A DNA stretch of 64,000 nucleotides from the NCBI RefSeq assembly GCF_007830315.1, contig NZ_VLKJ01000011.1:1-64000 (forward strand), read 5' to 3'. Positions 29,592-38,325 of this stretch are shown here, one piece after another. Each line of letters starts with the position of its first letter. Position 1 is the stretch's first letter. The position numbers and the translations under genes are program-made. Below the pieces are notes generated by a model. That model saw nothing but the letters and a program-made list of their open reading frames with translations. It made no database searches and was not told the DNA's origin. The DNA is from Novosphingobium taihuense (GTDB lineage Bacteria > Pseudomonadota > Alphaproteobacteria > Sphingomonadales > Sphingomonadaceae).

Positions 29592-31403
29592 TCAGTACAC
29601 GCGCTTCTTGGGCTTGATGTACTCGACGTCGTCGGTCAGCGTGTACTCGTGGACCGGGCGGTAATCGAGCTTGACCTCGCCGCCCTTGCCGCCCCAGCCG
29701 TTGAACCAGGCGGCGGTGTGCTTCATCCACTCGGCATCGTTGCGATCGGGGAAATCCTCATGCGCGTGGGCGCCGCGGCTTTCCTTGCGATTGTAGGCCG
29801 AATGCATCGTGACCGAAGCCTGGCTGATCAGGTTGTCGAGCTCCAGCGTTTCGACGAGGTCCGAGTTCCAGATCAGCGAACGGTCGGACACATGGATGTC
29901 CTCCATGCGCTTGTAGGTGTTGGCAAGCTTGACCTTGCCTTCGGCCATCAGCTCGTCGGTGCGGAACACCGCGGCGTGGGCCGACATCGTGCGCTGCATC
30001 TCGATGCGCACTTCCGCCGTGGGCGAGCCGCCCTTGGCATGGCGGAAATGGTCGAGGCGAGTCAGCGCGAGGTCGGCGCTGTCCTTGGGCAGCGAGTTGT
30101 GCGACGTGCCCGGCTTGATCAGTTCCTTGAGGCGCAGGCCAGTGGCGCGGCCGAACACGACAAGGTCGATCAGCGAGTTCGAGCCGAGGCGGTTGGCGCC
30201 GTGGACCGAAACGCAGGCAGCTTCACCCACCGCGAACAGGCCGGGGACGACCGTCTCGGGGTTGCCGTCAGCACCGATGGTGACGACTTCGCCGTGGTAG
30301 TTACAGGGGATGCCGCCCATGTTGTAGTGGACGGTCGGCACCACCGGCAAAGGCTGACGCGTAAGGTCGACACCAGCGAAGATCTTGCCGCTCTCGGTGA
30401 TGCCCGGCAGACGCTCGGCCAGGACGCCTGCATCGATGTGATCGAGGTGCAGGTAGATGTGGTCCTTGTGCGGGCCGACGCCACGCCCTTCGCGGATCTC
30501 CATCGCCATCGAACGCGACACGACGTCTCGCGAGGCGAGGTCCTTGGCCGATGGGGCATAACGCTCCATGAAGCGCTCGCCCTCGGAGTTGGTGAGGTAA
30601 CCGCCCTCGCCGCGCGCACCTTCGGTGATCAGCACGCCGGCACCGTAGATGCCGGTCGGGTGGAACTGGACGAATTCCATGTCCTGCAGCGGAAGGCCCG
30701 CACGCAGGACCATGCCGCCGCCGTCACCGGTGCAGGTGTGGGCCGAGGTTGCAGTGAAGTAAGAGCGACCGTAGCCACCGGTTGCAAGCACGACGGCGTG
30801 GCTGCGGAAGCGGTGGATCGATCCATCGTCCATGCACAGCGCGATGACGCCACGGCATTCACCGTTCTCCATGATAAGATCGATCGCGAAGTATTCGATG
30901 AAGAAGTCCGCATCGTACTTCAGCGACTGCTGGTACAGCGCGTGAAGCATGGCGTGGCCGGTACGGTCAGCCGCGGCGCAGGTGCGCTGGACCGGCGGGC
31001 CTTCGCCCATGTTCTGCATGTGGCCGCCGAACGGACGCTGATAGATCGTGCCTTCGGGGTTGCGGCTGAACGGCACGCCAGCGTGCTCAAGCTCGTAAAC
31101 CGCAGCAGGCGCTTCGCGCACCATGTATTCGATGGCGTCCTGGTCACCCAGCCAGTCCGACCCCTTGACGGTGTCGTACATGTGCCAGGTCCAGTGATCC
31201 GGCGAATTGTTGCCGAGCGAGGCAGCGATGCCGCCCTGCGCCGCAACGGTGTGCGACCGGGTCGGGAAGACCTTGGTGATGCAGGCGGTGCGCAGGCCGG
31301 CCTGGGCCGAACCCATGGTGGCGCGCAGGCCCGAACCGCCGGCACCGACGACGACGGTGTCGTAGGTGTGGTCGATGATCTTGTAGGCAGGCTGAGTCGT
31401 CAT
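29592..31403 (-). CDS. sdhA: Succinate dehydrogenase flavoprotein subunit
   Basis: This is the 603-residue FAD-carrying catalytic subunit of complex II. VVGAGGSGLRA is the dinucleotide fold, and SHTVAAQGGIAASLGN contains the histidine that bonds FAD covalently. The active-site arginine region is in VHGANRLGSNSL. It follows sdhD by three bases. The iron-sulphur subunit gene sdhB is not adjacent or elsewhere in the window. Confidence 0.97.
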   Translation of the reverse strand: MTTQPAYKIIDHTYDTVVVGAGGSGLRATMGSAQAGLRTACITKVFPTRSHTVAAQGGIAASLGNNSPDHWTWHMYDTVKGSDWLGDQDAIEYMVREAPAAVYELEHAGVPFSRNPEGTIYQRPFGGHMQNMGEGPPVQRTCAAADRTGHAMLHALYQQSLKYDADFFIEYFAIDLIMENGECRGVIALCMDDGSIHRFRSHAVVLATGGYGRSYFTATSAHTCTGDGGGMVLRAGLPLQDMEFVQFHPTGIYGAGVLITEGARGEGGYLTNSEGERFMERYAPSAKDLASRDVVSRSMAMEIREGRGVGPHKDHIYLHLDHIDAGVLAERLPGITESGKIFAGVDLTRQPLPVVPTVHYNMGGIPCNYHGEVVTIGADGNPETVVPGLFAVGEAACVSVHGANRLGSNSLIDLVVFGRATGLRLKELIKPGTSHNSLPKDSADLALTRLDHFRHAKGGSPTAEVRIEMQRTMSAHAAVFRTDELMAEGKVKLANTYKRMEDIHVSDRSLIWNSDLVETLELDNLISQASVTMHSAYNRKESRGAHAHEDFPDRNDAEWMKHTAAWFNGWGGKGGEVKLDYRPVHEYTLTDDVEYIKPKKRVY

Positions 31404-31406
31404 GTC

Positions 31407-31790
31407 TTATGCGCCCCCGAGCGCAATGCGCAGAACCGAAAGAATGCCGAAGGCGGCAGCCGCGAAGGGCACGATGTTGACCAGCAGCCAGGCCGCGATC
31501 TTGCCACCTTCCTCGTGGACATAATCCTCGAGCATGACCTGGACGCCCATACGGGCATGGGTGAAGGTGTTGATCATGATCAGGATCAGCGCGATCGATG
31601 GCAGCGGCCGGGCGACCCAGCCACGCACGGTAGCGTAGGCATAGTCGGGCAGCAGTGCGAGGCTGACGATCAGAAACGGAATCAGGACGAGGTTACCCAC
31701 GGCGGTAAGCCGTGCGGTGAGCCAGTGATGCGTGCCTTCGTGGCTGGAGCCCAGCCCGCGAACGCGACCGATGGAGGTGCCGTTACCCAT
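31407..31790 (-). CDS. sdhD: Succinate dehydrogenase membrane anchor subunit
   Basis: This is a 127-residue membrane anchor with three hydrophobic segments. The N-terminal GLGSSHEGTHHWLTARLTA segment, and THARMGVQVMLEDY with the histidine expected to ligate haem b, match alphaproteobacterial SdhD. I selected the ATG at 31790, nine bases after AAGGAAGG. It lies between sdhC and sdhA. Confidence 0.9.
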   Translation of the reverse strand: MGNGTSIGRVRGLGSSHEGTHHWLTARLTAVGNLVLIPFLIVSLALLPDYAYATVRGWVARPLPSIALILIMINTFTHARMGVQVMLEDYVHEEGGKIAAWLLVNIVPFAAAAFGILSVLRIALGGA

Positions 31791-31828
31791 GGGAGTAAGC
31801 CTTCCTTGCTTGCGGTTCGTGCCGGCGC

Positions 31829-32254
31829 TCAGCGCAGCAGCACGAAAGCCCAGAATGCGATGGTGAGAAGGACCGAGATGACGATCGTCAGACTCGACCA
31901 ACGGGCGTTGGTTTCAAGTTCGTAACCCGCGCCGACATCAAGGATCAGGTGGCGGATACCCGATGCGGCGTGCTGGAAGAACGCCCAGGTCAAGCCGACG
32001 AGCACGACCTTGCCCAGAATCGCGGTCACGGTCTGAAGTCCGCCGCCGGTACCGAGCCAGACATAGTCCAGGAAGGTCTGATAGGCTTCCGCCCCGCTTG
32101 CCAGAGCACCGATCCACCACAGCAGCAGCCCGAGTCCTGCAAATGCAAGGCCATTGCCGGTGACGCGGTGCAGGATCGAAACCAGCATGGCCGGGCCCCA
32201 GCGCCAGATCTGGAGATGCGGAGAAATCGGCCGTGCCTTGCGCGCCTGCGCCAT
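31829..32254 (-). CDS. sdhC: Succinate dehydrogenase cytochrome b556 subunit
   Basis: This is a 141-residue inner-membrane subunit that binds haem b and quinone with SdhD. RPISPHLQIWRW followed by SILHRVTGNGLAF is the family signature, and HAASGIRHLILD carries the haem ligand. Three membrane segments follow in the usual order. The second of two ATGs (32254) sits seven bases after GAGGGGG and is preferred. The 176-base region to the divergent beta-lactamase gene must contain the sdh promoter, which I could not define. Confidence 0.93.
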   Translation of the reverse strand: MAQARKARPISPHLQIWRWGPAMLVSILHRVTGNGLAFAGLGLLLWWIGALASGAEAYQTFLDYVWLGTGGGLQTVTAILGKVVLVGLTWAFFQHAASGIRHLILDVGAGYELETNARWSSLTIVISVLLTIAFWAFVLLR

Positions 32255-32430
32255 GAACATACCCCCTCGACTAGGTATAGGAACGCAAGGGTGCCCCTGC
32301 GATGAATGCCGAGTCCTATTAGTCGAAAAGACCCGGCGTGCAAGCGTATGCGGGATGTAAAAAAGGACAGCCCGAAACTGCTCCACCCTCGGCGGTTGCG
32401 CTGGGGTAAAGCGCTGCCTAGACGGAGGCC

Positions 32431-33288
32431 ATGACCATATCCACCCTGATCGCTCTTGCCGCTGCCGCACAGCCGCTCCCGTCCTCTGGCGTCACGGGGC
32501 AGGAACTGCTGCAGTCGTGTGAAGGCAAGCAGTCCTTCACCGACCTTGCCCCGCCTGCCCATGTCTTTGGCAACGTATGGTATGTGGGCACCTGCGCGGT
32601 GACAGTCCTCCTTGTTACTTCGCCAGAAGGGCACGTGCTCATCGATGCAGGAATGGCGGAGACGGCTACCGATGTGGTGGCGAATATCCGCCGCCTCGGC
32701 TTCGACCCGCGCGACATAAAGTGGATCGTTTCGAGCCATGAGCATTTCGATCACATCGGTGGCCTTTCGGCGCTCGAAAAGCTGACAGGCGCGAAGTTCG
32801 CCGCGACAGCGGAGGCGGCCAAGGTCATTCGCAGCGGCAAGATCAGCCCGTCCGATCCGCAGGCGCAGGAAATCCATGGCAGCAAGCCTGCCCGCGTCGA
32901 TCGTATCATCAGCACCGGCGACGTCGTCAGCGTGGGCCCGATCCGCCTCACCGCCTTTGCCACGCCCGGCCACACCGAAGGCTCGACAAGCTGGCACTGG
33001 ACATCGTGCGAAGGTCAGCTTTGCCGCACCATCACATATGTGGACAGCGTGACCGCCCTGCCCCTCGGCACTTACCGTTTCACTGACCATCCCAAGCGGG
33101 TCGCCATGTTCCGCAACACCTTTGCGCAAGTGGAGGCGCTGGAATGCGGCATCCTGCTGACCCCGCACCCCGGAGCGAGCGCGATGTTCGAGCGCATGGG
33201 CGGGGCAGAGCCGCTCGAAGACTCAAAGGCTTGCAAGGCATTGGCCGGACGCGCGCGCGCGCAGCTCGACAAGGCCCTGACAAAGTGA
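32431..33288 (+). CDS. Subclass B3 metallo-beta-lactamase family protein
   Basis: This is a 285-residue protein with an N-terminal signal-like segment (about 1-18). The full B3 zinc set is visible: His103, His105, Asp107 and His108 in SSHEHFDH, His181 in PGHTEGSTSW, and His246 in LTPHPG. Two cysteines (193 and 198) could form the loop disulphide. Canonical residues suggest true hydrolysis of beta-lactams, as in B3 enzymes known from related environmental sphingomonads, but activity is not provable here. It is followed ten bases later by prmA. No mobile element lies nearby, so it looks like resident chromosome. Confidence 0.87.
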   Translation: MTISTLIALAAAAQPLPSSGVTGQELLQSCEGKQSFTDLAPPAHVFGNVWYVGTCAVTVLLVTSPEGHVLIDAGMAETATDVVANIRRLGFDPRDIKWIVSSHEHFDHIGGLSALEKLTGAKFAATAEAAKVIRSGKISPSDPQAQEIHGSKPARVDRIISTGDVVSVGPIRLTAFATPGHTEGSTSWHWTSCEGQLCRTITYVDSVTALPLGTYRFTDHPKRVAMFRNTFAQVEALECGILLTPHPGASAMFERMGGAEPLEDSKACKALAGRARAQLDKALTK

Positions 33289-33298
33289 GTGCGGCGAA

Positions 33299-34255
33299 AT
33301 GAGCTGGAAAGTCACCGTATTCGCTCCGCGCGATGTTATTCAGGCAGCGCTGATCGCGCATGAGGATGCCTGGGACTGGGACCACGATATCGTCATCGCA
33401 GGTAGCGAGATCGCGGAGGACAAGCCCGACGACTGGCAGCTCGAGGCCTGGCTCGATCGCAAGCCGACCAAGGCCGACCAGAATGCCATTGCCGACCTGT
33501 TCGAAGGAACGCCCCCCAAGCTCGATATCGAGAAGCTGCCCGATACTGACTGGGTAACATTGAGCCAGCAGGGCGTCGAACCGATCCGCGAAGGCGTGTT
33601 CCACGTCCATACTCCTGAATATCCCCCCCTCGCCGAGCGTGGCGTGCGTGACTTCGTCATCCCTGCCAGCCAGGCCTTCGGCACTGGCCAGCACGCGACG
33701 ACCGCAGGTTGCCTTGCCATGCTTACCCACATGAAGCAGCAGGGCGTGACTGTGCGAAACCTGGCCGACATCGGCACCGGAACCGGGCTGCTCGGCTTTG
33801 CGGGGCTCCACCTGTGGCCAACCGCCCGCGCGACTGCGAGCGACATAGATGCGGTGTGCGGCCCGGTGGTTGCAGAGAACGCAGCCAACAACGGGATCCG
33901 TCTCGGGGATGGTATAGGGCGCATGGCCATGGTGATCGCGGCCGGCATGGACCACCCGCTGCTCGAAGCCGCTGGCCCCTATGACCTGCTCATCGCCAAC
34001 ATCCTTGCGGGACCACTTGTTGAATTGGCTCCGGACTTTGCCCGCGCAGTCGTGCCGGGCGGGAGCGTGCTTCTGGCCGGACTGCTCGAGACGCAGGAAG
34101 CTACCGTGCGTGCGGCTTATCGCAAGGCTGGCCTGCGGCTCGCAGCGCGGATGGTGCGCGGCGATTGGTCCATCCTGTGGCTGAGACGCAGGGCCGGTGG
34201 CAGCGTGCGGGCAAGCAGGGTTGGCGCCCTGCCGGAATGGTCCAAGCGCTGGTAA
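33299..34255 (+). CDS. prmA: Ribosomal protein L11 methyltransferase family protein
   Basis: This is a SAM-dependent methyltransferase of 318 residues that trimethylates ribosomal protein L11. The conserved AFGTGQHATT, ADIGTGTGLLGFA and LLIANILAGPL segments are characteristic of PrmA. The N-terminal domain that docks on L11 is present. The C-terminal 25 residues (AGGSVRASRVGAL and beyond) extend past the usual end. The ribosome-binding site is weak, and the gene probably relies on transcription through the beta-lactamase gene. Confidence 0.92.
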   Translation: MSWKVTVFAPRDVIQAALIAHEDAWDWDHDIVIAGSEIAEDKPDDWQLEAWLDRKPTKADQNAIADLFEGTPPKLDIEKLPDTDWVTLSQQGVEPIREGVFHVHTPEYPPLAERGVRDFVIPASQAFGTGQHATTAGCLAMLTHMKQQGVTVRNLADIGTGTGLLGFAGLHLWPTARATASDIDAVCGPVVAENAANNGIRLGDGIGRMAMVIAAGMDHPLLEAAGPYDLLIANILAGPLVELAPDFARAVVPGGSVLLAGLLETQEATVRAAYRKAGLRLAARMVRGDWSILWLRRRAGGSVRASRVGALPEWSKRW

Positions 34256-34288
34256 TACCCGAAGGGGCTTGTGCATCGCGTCCGCCCG

Positions 34289-34306
34289 CTTAATCATTCG
34301 ATTAAG
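34289..34306. promoter_or_regulatory. Inverted repeat upstream of the crotonase-fold gene
   Basis: CTTAATC and GATTAAG flank ATTC, ending 14 bases before the ATG at 34321 and overlapping the spacer before its ribosome-binding site. It could be an operator or a small RNA hairpin; the stem is AT-rich and weak as RNA. Confidence 0.4.
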
Positions 34307-34320
34307 GTGGGAGATGCGAG

Positions 34321-35118
34321 ATGGATTACGAGACCTTCACTGTCGAAAAGCGCGGCGCGGCAGATTGGTTGACGCTCAATCGGCCTGAGGTGCTGAACGC
34401 CATCTCACTGCAGATGGTGCACGAGCTTTCAGACTATTTCGGCAAGCTGTTCCATGATCGCGAGACGCACGTGGTTGTCCTGCGTGGTGCGGGAAAGGCG
34501 TTCTGCGCGGGGCTCGACATCAAGGAGCGTTCGGAGAACCGCGAGCAGATCCCTTTTGCCGGCGGGTTCGGCTTCCAGGGCTATCTCGCAGACGTCTATC
34601 TCAGGATGCGGCGATGCCCGCAGCCGATCATCAGCCTGGTTCACGGCGCAGCTTGCGGTGGCGGATTCTCGTTCGTGCTGGCCTCAGACATCCGCATTGC
34701 TGGTGAGAGTGCGAAGATGAACGCAGCTTTCATCAAGCTTGGGCTATCGGCCTGCGACATGGGCTGCAGCTATTTCCTGCCGCGTCTTGTCGGCACTTCG
34801 GTTGCAAGCGAACTGATGCTGACCGGGCGCTTCATCCATGCGCCGCGCGCATTGGCGACCGGGCTCGTCTCTGAGGTCGTACCAGACGAACAGCTCGAAG
34901 CTGTCGGCCAGACGTATGTCGACGACCTGCTGGCAGCCTCACCAATGGGGCTGAGGATGACCAAGGAGGGCCTTAACCTTGCCATCGATGCGCCCAGCCT
35001 TGAAGCGGCCATGGCGATCGAAAACCGTAACCAGCTGATGACTTCGGCAAGCCCGAACTTCCGGGAAGGCATGCAGGCATTCCTCGAGAAGCGAAAGCCC
35101 GACTACGTTCCCGAGTGA
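34321..35118 (+). CDS. Enoyl-CoA hydratase/isomerase (crotonase) family protein
   Basis: This is a 265-residue crotonase-fold protein. FCAGLDIKE and HGAACGGGFSF form the CoA-binding oxyanion hole. The two glutamates that carry out hydration in classical enoyl-CoA hydratases are missing: the first position reads GGGFSF instead of GGGCEL, and the second falls in AAFIKLG. An aspartate in SACDMGCSY lies nearby and may substitute. The reaction is therefore uncertain and may be isomerisation, hydrolysis or another CoA chemistry. It overlaps the convergent CinA-like gene by 16 bases. Confidence 0.85.
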   Translation: MDYETFTVEKRGAADWLTLNRPEVLNAISLQMVHELSDYFGKLFHDRETHVVVLRGAGKAFCAGLDIKERSENREQIPFAGGFGFQGYLADVYLRMRRCPQPIISLVHGAACGGGFSFVLASDIRIAGESAKMNAAFIKLGLSACDMGCSYFLPRLVGTSVASELMLTGRFIHAPRALATGLVSEVVPDEQLEAVGQTYVDDLLAASPMGLRMTKEGLNLAIDAPSLEAAMAIENRNQLMTSASPNFREGMQAFLEKRKPDYVPE

Positions 35119-35606
35119 GAGGCCAGTGAATCTCGCAAGAGGCCAAGGGCCGCGGCCGTGAAGGCCTGCATGTTGGCAAGGCGATCGTCGCTTTCGGTAA
35201 GAATGCGGACCGAGGCTTCATGTCCACCCGGCCCGACTACGCCGATCGCGCTGGTCCCAGAGGCGACGCCGCGGGGATGCGAACTGCCGCCGGAAGCCCC
35301 TGTCTCGGCAATGCCCCAGTCGGCGCTGTAACGTTCGCGGATCAGACGGGCCTGTGCGAGTGCATAGTCTTCCTGCGCAGAGCTGTAGCCGCGCAACGAG
35401 CCCGGTGCATGACCCAGAACGATGCGCCGCCCTTTGAGGGTATAAATCACCCCGCCACCGAGATAGAACGCTGATGCCCCCGGCATGGCAAGTAGGCTCG
35501 CGGAGATCAGGCCTCCAGTCGATCCGTCGACGACCGCGATGGTCTGCTTGCGTGCCTTGAGCATTGCACCCGCTTCGGCGCCAATGGCAGCGAGATGTTC
35601 CAGCAT
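35103..35606 (-). CDS. CinA C-terminal-domain protein (nicotinamide-nucleotide amidase-like)
   Basis: This is a 167-residue stand-alone version of the CinA C-terminal domain, which in PncC deamidates nicotinamide mononucleotide. The motif reads DGSTGGLISASLLAMPGAS, followed by YLGGGVIYTLKGR. The glutamate usual before the S-TGG motif is aspartate here. The C-terminal TGASGG and GPGG loops are kept. GGGGGA lies before the ATG at 35606. It is the last gene of the recN-ligA run and ends inside the convergent crotonase gene. Confidence 0.82.
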   Translation of the reverse strand: MLEHLAAIGAEAGAMLKARKQTIAVVDGSTGGLISASLLAMPGASAFYLGGGVIYTLKGRRIVLGHAPGSLRGYSSAQEDYALAQARLIRERYSADWGIAETGASGGSSHPRGVASGTSAIGVVGPGGHEASVRILTESDDRLANMQAFTAAALGLLRDSLASHSGT

Positions 35607-35622
35607 CGGTGCAAATCCCCCG

Positions 35623-36249
35623 TCAGGTCCGCGAAAGCAGCATACCGATACCGAAAGCTGCAAACACGCCCCCGGTTACGCGGTTGAACAGGGTCTGCAT
35701 GCTCGGCCGTGTCATAGCCCGCGCAATCGTCCGGCCGCCGAGCGCGTAGACGAAGAACCACGAAATCTCGATCACACCGAACGTAAAAACCATGATCGCG
35801 AACTGGGGCACTTCGGGCCGCGAGGAATCGATGAACTGCGGCAGGAAAGCTGCGGCAAAGAGCAGTGCCTTGGGGTTGGAAATACCCACGCCAAACGCAG
35901 TCCGGAAAATGCGGGCGGAAGAAAGTGCCGGCTCCTCGCCCGATTCAGCCAAATCGACCTTCGTTGCGCGCGTGGTCCACGCCTTGTAGCCCAGCCACAG
36001 CAGATAGCCTGCGCCCAGAATGCGAAGAACGGTGAAGGCACCGGGCAAGGCAGTGAGAACTGCCGTCAATCCCATTGCCGACGCCGTGAGCAGGCTGAGC
36101 ACGGCAAGAAAGCAGCCCGCCATGGCAAACAACGTCCTGCGCAGGCCGAGTTCGACGCTACGGCTCATGATATGAAGCATGTTTGGACCGGGCGAGCCCG
36201 AAATGAAGAAAACCGTGACCGCAAACAACCACCAGGTATGGAATGCCAT
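35623..36249 (-). CDS. LysE/RhtB-family amino acid exporter
   Basis: This is a 208-residue inner-membrane protein with about six hydrophobic segments. The family motif SGSPGPNMLHIMSRS lies at residues 17-32, and GISNPKALLFAAAFLPQF is the second conserved stretch. Likely substrates are amino acids or related metabolites such as homoserine lactone; specificity is not readable. It lies seven bases after ligA. Confidence 0.9.
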   Translation of the reverse strand: MAFHTWWLFAVTVFFISGSPGPNMLHIMSRSVELGLRRTLFAMAGCFLAVLSLLTASAMGLTAVLTALPGAFTVLRILGAGYLLWLGYKAWTTRATKVDLAESGEEPALSSARIFRTAFGVGISNPKALLFAAAFLPQFIDSSRPEVPQFAIMVFTFGVIEISWFFVYALGGRTIARAMTRPSMQTLFNRVTGGVFAAFGIGMLLSRT

Positions 36250-36255
36250 GGCCGT

Positions 36256-38325
36256 TTATCCCGCGGCCTTGACGATTTCGGCCCAGGCAGCCTCATCGAT
36301 GACTTCGATGCCCAGCGCGGCAGCCTGCTTCAGTTTCGACCCGGCACCGGGACCGGCAACGACAAGGTCGGTCTTGGCCGAAACCGAACCGGCAGCGCGG
36401 GCACCGAGGGCTTCGGCCTGCGCCTTGGCCTCGTCGCGGCTCATGGTCTCGAGCTTGCCGGTAAACACAATGGTCTTTCCGGCAACTGCGCTGTCCTTCG
36501 TCTCAACCACGTAGGGCGGAGGAGAAACCTCGGAGAGCAGATCCTCCCATACCGCGATATTGTGCGGTTCGTGGAAGAAATCCCCCAGCGCTTCGACCAC
36601 GACGGGGCCGACCCCTTCGATGGACAGCAGTTCAGCCGTGGCATCGCCACCTTCCCGCGCGGCGATGGCTGCATCCCCCAACGCGGGCAGCGTGACAAAG
36701 CGCTTCATCAGATCACGTGCTGTCACCGCACCGACATGGCGGATCCCGAGGCCGAACAGCAGGCGCGCCGCGTCAGGCTCACGCTTTGCCTCGATCGCTG
36801 CCAACAGGTTGTCCACAGACTTGTCCTTCCAGCCTTCGCGCCCGACAATGTCGCTACGGCGCTTGCGCAGGCGGAAGATGTCAGCCGGGCTTTCGAGCCA
36901 GCCGAGCTGGAAGAATTCGATGATCGTCTTTTCGCCCAGTCCTTCGATATCAAGTGCGGCGCGGCTGACGAAGTGCTTGAGGCGCTCGACACGCTGGGCG
37001 GGGCAGATCAGCCCGCCGGTGCAGCGAACATCGACCTCGCCTTCTTCCGCCACGGCTTCGGACTGGCATTCGGGGCAATGGTCGGGGAAGCGGTAGGGAT
37101 CGCGCGGTTCGTCGCGCGTGAGGTTTTCAACCACTTGCGGGATGACATCGCCCGCACGCTGGAGAACGATGCGGTCACCGACGCGAAGACCGAGGCGGCC
37201 GATCTCGTCGCGGTTATGCAAAGTGACGTTGGTGACGGTAACGCCGCCGACAAGCACTGGCTTGAGGCGCCCGACCGGCGTCAGCTTGCCCGTGCGGCCG
37301 ACCTGAATGTCTATCGCCTCGAGCGTGGTCTCGGCCTGTTCGGCTGGGAACTTGTGGGCGATGCCCCAGCGTGGCGCCTTCGCAACGAAGCCGAGACGCT
37401 CCTGCCAGTCAAGCCGGTCAACCTTGTAGACGACCCCGTCGATATCATAGGGGAGATCGGCGCGCTGCGCGCCGATGGAGCGATAGTGCGCGACCATTTC
37501 CGCAGCCGACGAGCAGCGCACCAGCAGTGGCGACACCGGTACGCCCCAGTCCGCGATCTTGCGCATCATCTCGAACTGGGTGGCTGCCGGAACTTCGCTC
37601 GCTGCGCCCCATCCATGGGCAAGAAAGCGCAAGGGACGGGCAGCAGTTACGCTGGCGTCCTTCTGGCGCAGCGATCCCGCGGCAGCATTGCGGGGATTGG
37701 CAAAAATCTTGTCGCCCGTTTCGGCTTGCCGGGTATTGAGTGCAAGGAAGTCTGCCTTCGACATGTAGACTTCGCCACGGATCTCGAAGACGGCGGGGAT
37801 ATCGAAGAGGCCCGCTCCCTTCAGCTCCTGCGGGATGTCGGCAATATGCGCGACATTCGCAGTCACATCCTCACCCACCTGCCCGTCACCGCGCGTGGCG
37901 GCGCGCACCAGCCTGCCGTTTTCGTAACGGAGGGAGCAAGACAGGCCGTCGATCTTGTCCTCGGCGGTCATCACCACTTCGGCGCCCTCGGGCAGGGCAA
38001 GAAAGCGGCGGACGCGAGCGACGAAGTCCTCGACCTCGTCATCGGTGAAAGCGTTGTCGAGGCTCATCATGCGAACCTCGTGCGCTACTTTGCGCAAAGG
38101 CGAGGACGCGACTTCATGGCCGACCTGTGCGCTCGGGCTGTCGGGCCGGATCAGGTGCGGAAATGCGGCTTCGAGCTCGGCATTGCGGCGGACAAGCGCA
38201 TCGTACTCGGCGTCGCTGATCTCGGGCGCGTCCTCGGCATGATAGAGCCGGTTGTGCTTGGCGATCTGCCGCGCGAGACGCATCAGTTCGTTGGCCGCAT
38301 CGGCCTCGGTAATCTCGATCATCAT
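36256..38325 (-). CDS. ligA: NAD-dependent DNA ligase
   Basis: This is an essential ligase of 689 residues. Domain order: the NAD-binding Ia domain, the adenylation domain with the active lysine in EDKIDGLS, an OB fold, a four-cysteine zinc finger (CPEC and CTGGLIC), helix-hairpin-helix repeats, and a C-terminal BRCT domain (KTIVFTGKLE). Its ATG overlaps the stop of the GNAT gene by four bases (38322-38325). It is probably cotranscribed with recN, another DNA repair gene, three genes upstream. Confidence 0.97.
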   Translation of the reverse strand: MMIEITEADAANELMRLARQIAKHNRLYHAEDAPEISDAEYDALVRRNAELEAAFPHLIRPDSPSAQVGHEVASSPLRKVAHEVRMMSLDNAFTDDEVEDFVARVRRFLALPEGAEVVMTAEDKIDGLSCSLRYENGRLVRAATRGDGQVGEDVTANVAHIADIPQELKGAGLFDIPAVFEIRGEVYMSKADFLALNTRQAETGDKIFANPRNAAAGSLRQKDASVTAARPLRFLAHGWGAASEVPAATQFEMMRKIADWGVPVSPLLVRCSSAAEMVAHYRSIGAQRADLPYDIDGVVYKVDRLDWQERLGFVAKAPRWGIAHKFPAEQAETTLEAIDIQVGRTGKLTPVGRLKPVLVGGVTVTNVTLHNRDEIGRLGLRVGDRIVLQRAGDVIPQVVENLTRDEPRDPYRFPDHCPECQSEAVAEEGEVDVRCTGGLICPAQRVERLKHFVSRAALDIEGLGEKTIIEFFQLGWLESPADIFRLRKRRSDIVGREGWKDKSVDNLLAAIEAKREPDAARLLFGLGIRHVGAVTARDLMKRFVTLPALGDAAIAAREGGDATAELLSIEGVGPVVVEALGDFFHEPHNIAVWEDLLSEVSPPPYVVETKDSAVAGKTIVFTGKLETMSRDEAKAQAEALGARAAGSVSAKTDLVVAGPGAGSKLKQAAALGIEVIDEAAWAEIVKAAG

